Assembly (NCBI GenBank): GCA_024743255.1
Contig: JANSWY010000022.1
Location: forward strand, 1-64,000
Direction of reading: 5' to 3'
Length of the DNA: 64,000 nt
From: a bacterium
GTDB lineage: Bacteria; Bacteroidota; Bacteroidia; Cytophagales; Cyclobacteriaceae
Translations under genes and position numbers: made by a program
Part shown: positions 63,093 to 64,000 of the stretch, piece by piece
Layout of the letters: every line of letters starts with the position of its first letter
Position numbering within the stretch: the first letter of the stretch is position 1
Notes under the pieces: model-generated
The model's database searches: none
Seen by the model: only the letters and a program-made list of their open reading frames with translations
What the model was told of the DNA's origin: nothing

Positions 63093-64000
63093 TTAATTAG
63101 CTTTTGCTTTCTTTTCAGGTTTTGGAAGTAAAACTTTTCTTGATAATCTGAATTTTCCAGTCTTTTTATCAATCTCAGTTAGTTTCACTTTGATTTCTTC
63201 TCCTTCTTCAAGCACGCCTTCCATCTTCTCGATTCTCTCCCACTTGATCTCAGAGATATGTAATAAACCTTCTTTACCTGGCATGAATTCTATGAATGCA
63301 CCAAATGGCATGATAGATTTTACTTTTCCATCATATACTTCTCCAACTTCAGGAGTTGCAGCAATACCATTTACCCATTTCTGAGCAGCTTCCATTGATT
63401 CTTTATCAGCAGAGAATATGTTCACTAATCCGTGATTCTCTACTTCCTCGATAACGATTGTAGCTCCAGTTTCCTTTTGGATTTCCTGAACAACCTTACC
63501 ACCTGGTCCGATTACTGCTCCAATCATTTCTTTCTCAATCTTAATCTGAACAAGTCTTGGAGCATTGTCTTTAAGGTCATCTCTAGGAACCTCAATAGTT
63601 TTAGCCATTTCTCCAAGTATGTGCAATCTTCCTTGTTTTGCCTGCTCAAGAGCTTCAGCTAAAACATCATAAGAAAGCCCATCTACTTTGATATCCATTT
63701 GACAAGCAGTAATACCATCAACAGTACCTGTTACTTTGAAGTCCATATCACCAAGGTGGTCCTCATCTCCAAGTATATCACTTAGGATAGCATATTTTCC
63801 AGACTCACCGTCGGAAATCATACCCATTGCGATACCAGAAACTGGTTTTTGAATCTGAATACCAGCATCCATCAATGCCAGAACTCCAGCACAAACAGTT
63901 GCCATTGAAGATGAACCGTTTGACTCAAGAATATCTGAAACAATTCTGATTGTATATGGATTGTCATCTACACTTGGAAGCATTGGCTTGATAGCTCTCA
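63093..64000 (-). CDS. pnp: Polynucleotide phosphorylase (3' part of gene; 5' end outside window)
   Basis: About 301 C-terminal residues of PNPase are visible; the frame is open to the right window edge ([17 protein letters not shown]), so the start is beyond 64000. The piece covers the end of the second RNase PH domain ([17 protein letters not shown]), a KH domain ([20 protein letters not shown]) and an S1 domain ([21 protein letters not shown]). PNPase degrades RNA 3' to 5' by phosphorolysis as part of RNA turnover. It ends in a basic KPEKKAKAN tail without extension. Confidence 0.95.
   Translation of the reverse strand, partial: RAIKPMLPSVDDNPYTIRIVSDILESNGSSSMATVCAGVLALMDAGIQIQKPVSGIAMGMISDGESGKYAILSDILGDEDHLGDMDFKVTGTVDGITACQMDIKVDGLSYDVLAEALEQAKQGRLHILGEMAKTIEVPRDDLKDNAPRLVQIKIEKEMIGAVIGPGGKVVQEIQKETGATIVIEEVENHGLVNIFSADKESMEAAQKWVNGIAATPEVGEVYDGKVKSIMPFGAFIEFMPGKEGLLHISEIKWERIEKMEGVLEEGEEIKVKLTEIDKKTGKFRLSRKVLLPKPEKKAKAN

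Overview
The window is a chromosomal segment of a Bacteroidota bacterium, most likely a marine member of the Cytophagales (Fulvivirga/Reichenbachiella-like). The taxonomic call is inferred from low GC, two type IX secretion (T9SS) C-terminal sorting domains, FecI/FecR/STN-TonB/DUF4249 modules, a primary sigma factor lacking region 1.1, several promoters with a TAnnTTTG -7 box, almost no Shine-Dalgarno sequences, and families typical of this phylum (DUF5916, DUF3667, DUF2911, DUF349, BshB1). No intact mobile element, phage or CRISPR array is visible.

Layout. 0-5 kb: the end of a DUF5916 outer-membrane protein, an AlkB-like membrane monooxygenase, a beta-barrel protein and small unknown proteins. 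5-7 kb: a housekeeping cluster with two small ORFs, the SRP RNA gene, a transaldolase of the Fsa/TalC type, a 67-residue protein and ftsE. 7-14 kb: a CotH-like T9SS cargo protein, a 7TM sensor histidine kinase, a small lipoprotein, a hemerythrin-like protein with altered ligands, a sterol-desaturase-like protein and an SQR-like flavoprotein. 14-23 kb: two divergent sigma/anti-sigma systems. One is leftward (ECF sigma, anti-sigma, DUF4097). The other is rightward and tightly packed (barrel protein, inactive serine-hydrolase-like lipoprotein, FecI-type sigma, FecR, STN-TonB receptor, DUF4249 lipoprotein).

23-37 kb holds mixed metabolic and envelope genes: DUF3667, ACMSD-like decarboxylase, TPR protein, MpaB-family oxygenase with an unknown partner, SulP transporter, gamma-glutamyltransferase, OmpA/PD40 protein, 2-hydroxyacid dehydrogenase, 3-methyladenine glycosylase and DUF2911. 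37-43.4 kb is a leftward sugar-related cluster: mutarotase, PIG-L deacetylase, a 41-residue membrane peptide missed by length-filtered ORF calling, an SSS symporter and a Gfo/Idh/MocA dehydrogenase. 44-53 kb is a leftward surface locus: a lipoprotein built from about 16 GxGY repeats and interrupted by a one-base frameshift, a very acidic 1,689-residue T9SS adhesin-like protein with a repeated module, and a beta-barrel protein. 53-55 kb is a repeat-rich intergenic zone around an hsp20 gene, with a perfect 7-bp tandem repeat and a decayed copy of tRNA-Thr beside the intact gene. 55-64 kb is housekeeping: DUF349 protein, YqgE, MiaE, PdxH, a glycosyltransferase, BshB1, TrxB, RpoD and the 3' part of pnp.

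The strongest leads for undescribed biology are the GxGY-repeat/T9SS adhesin/barrel locus, the catalytically dead serine-hydrolase-like lipoprotein inside a FecI/FecR operon, the 41-residue partner of the sodium symporter, and the tRNA-Thr relic in the repeat-rich gap. All functions are read from sequence motifs and context; no database search was run.
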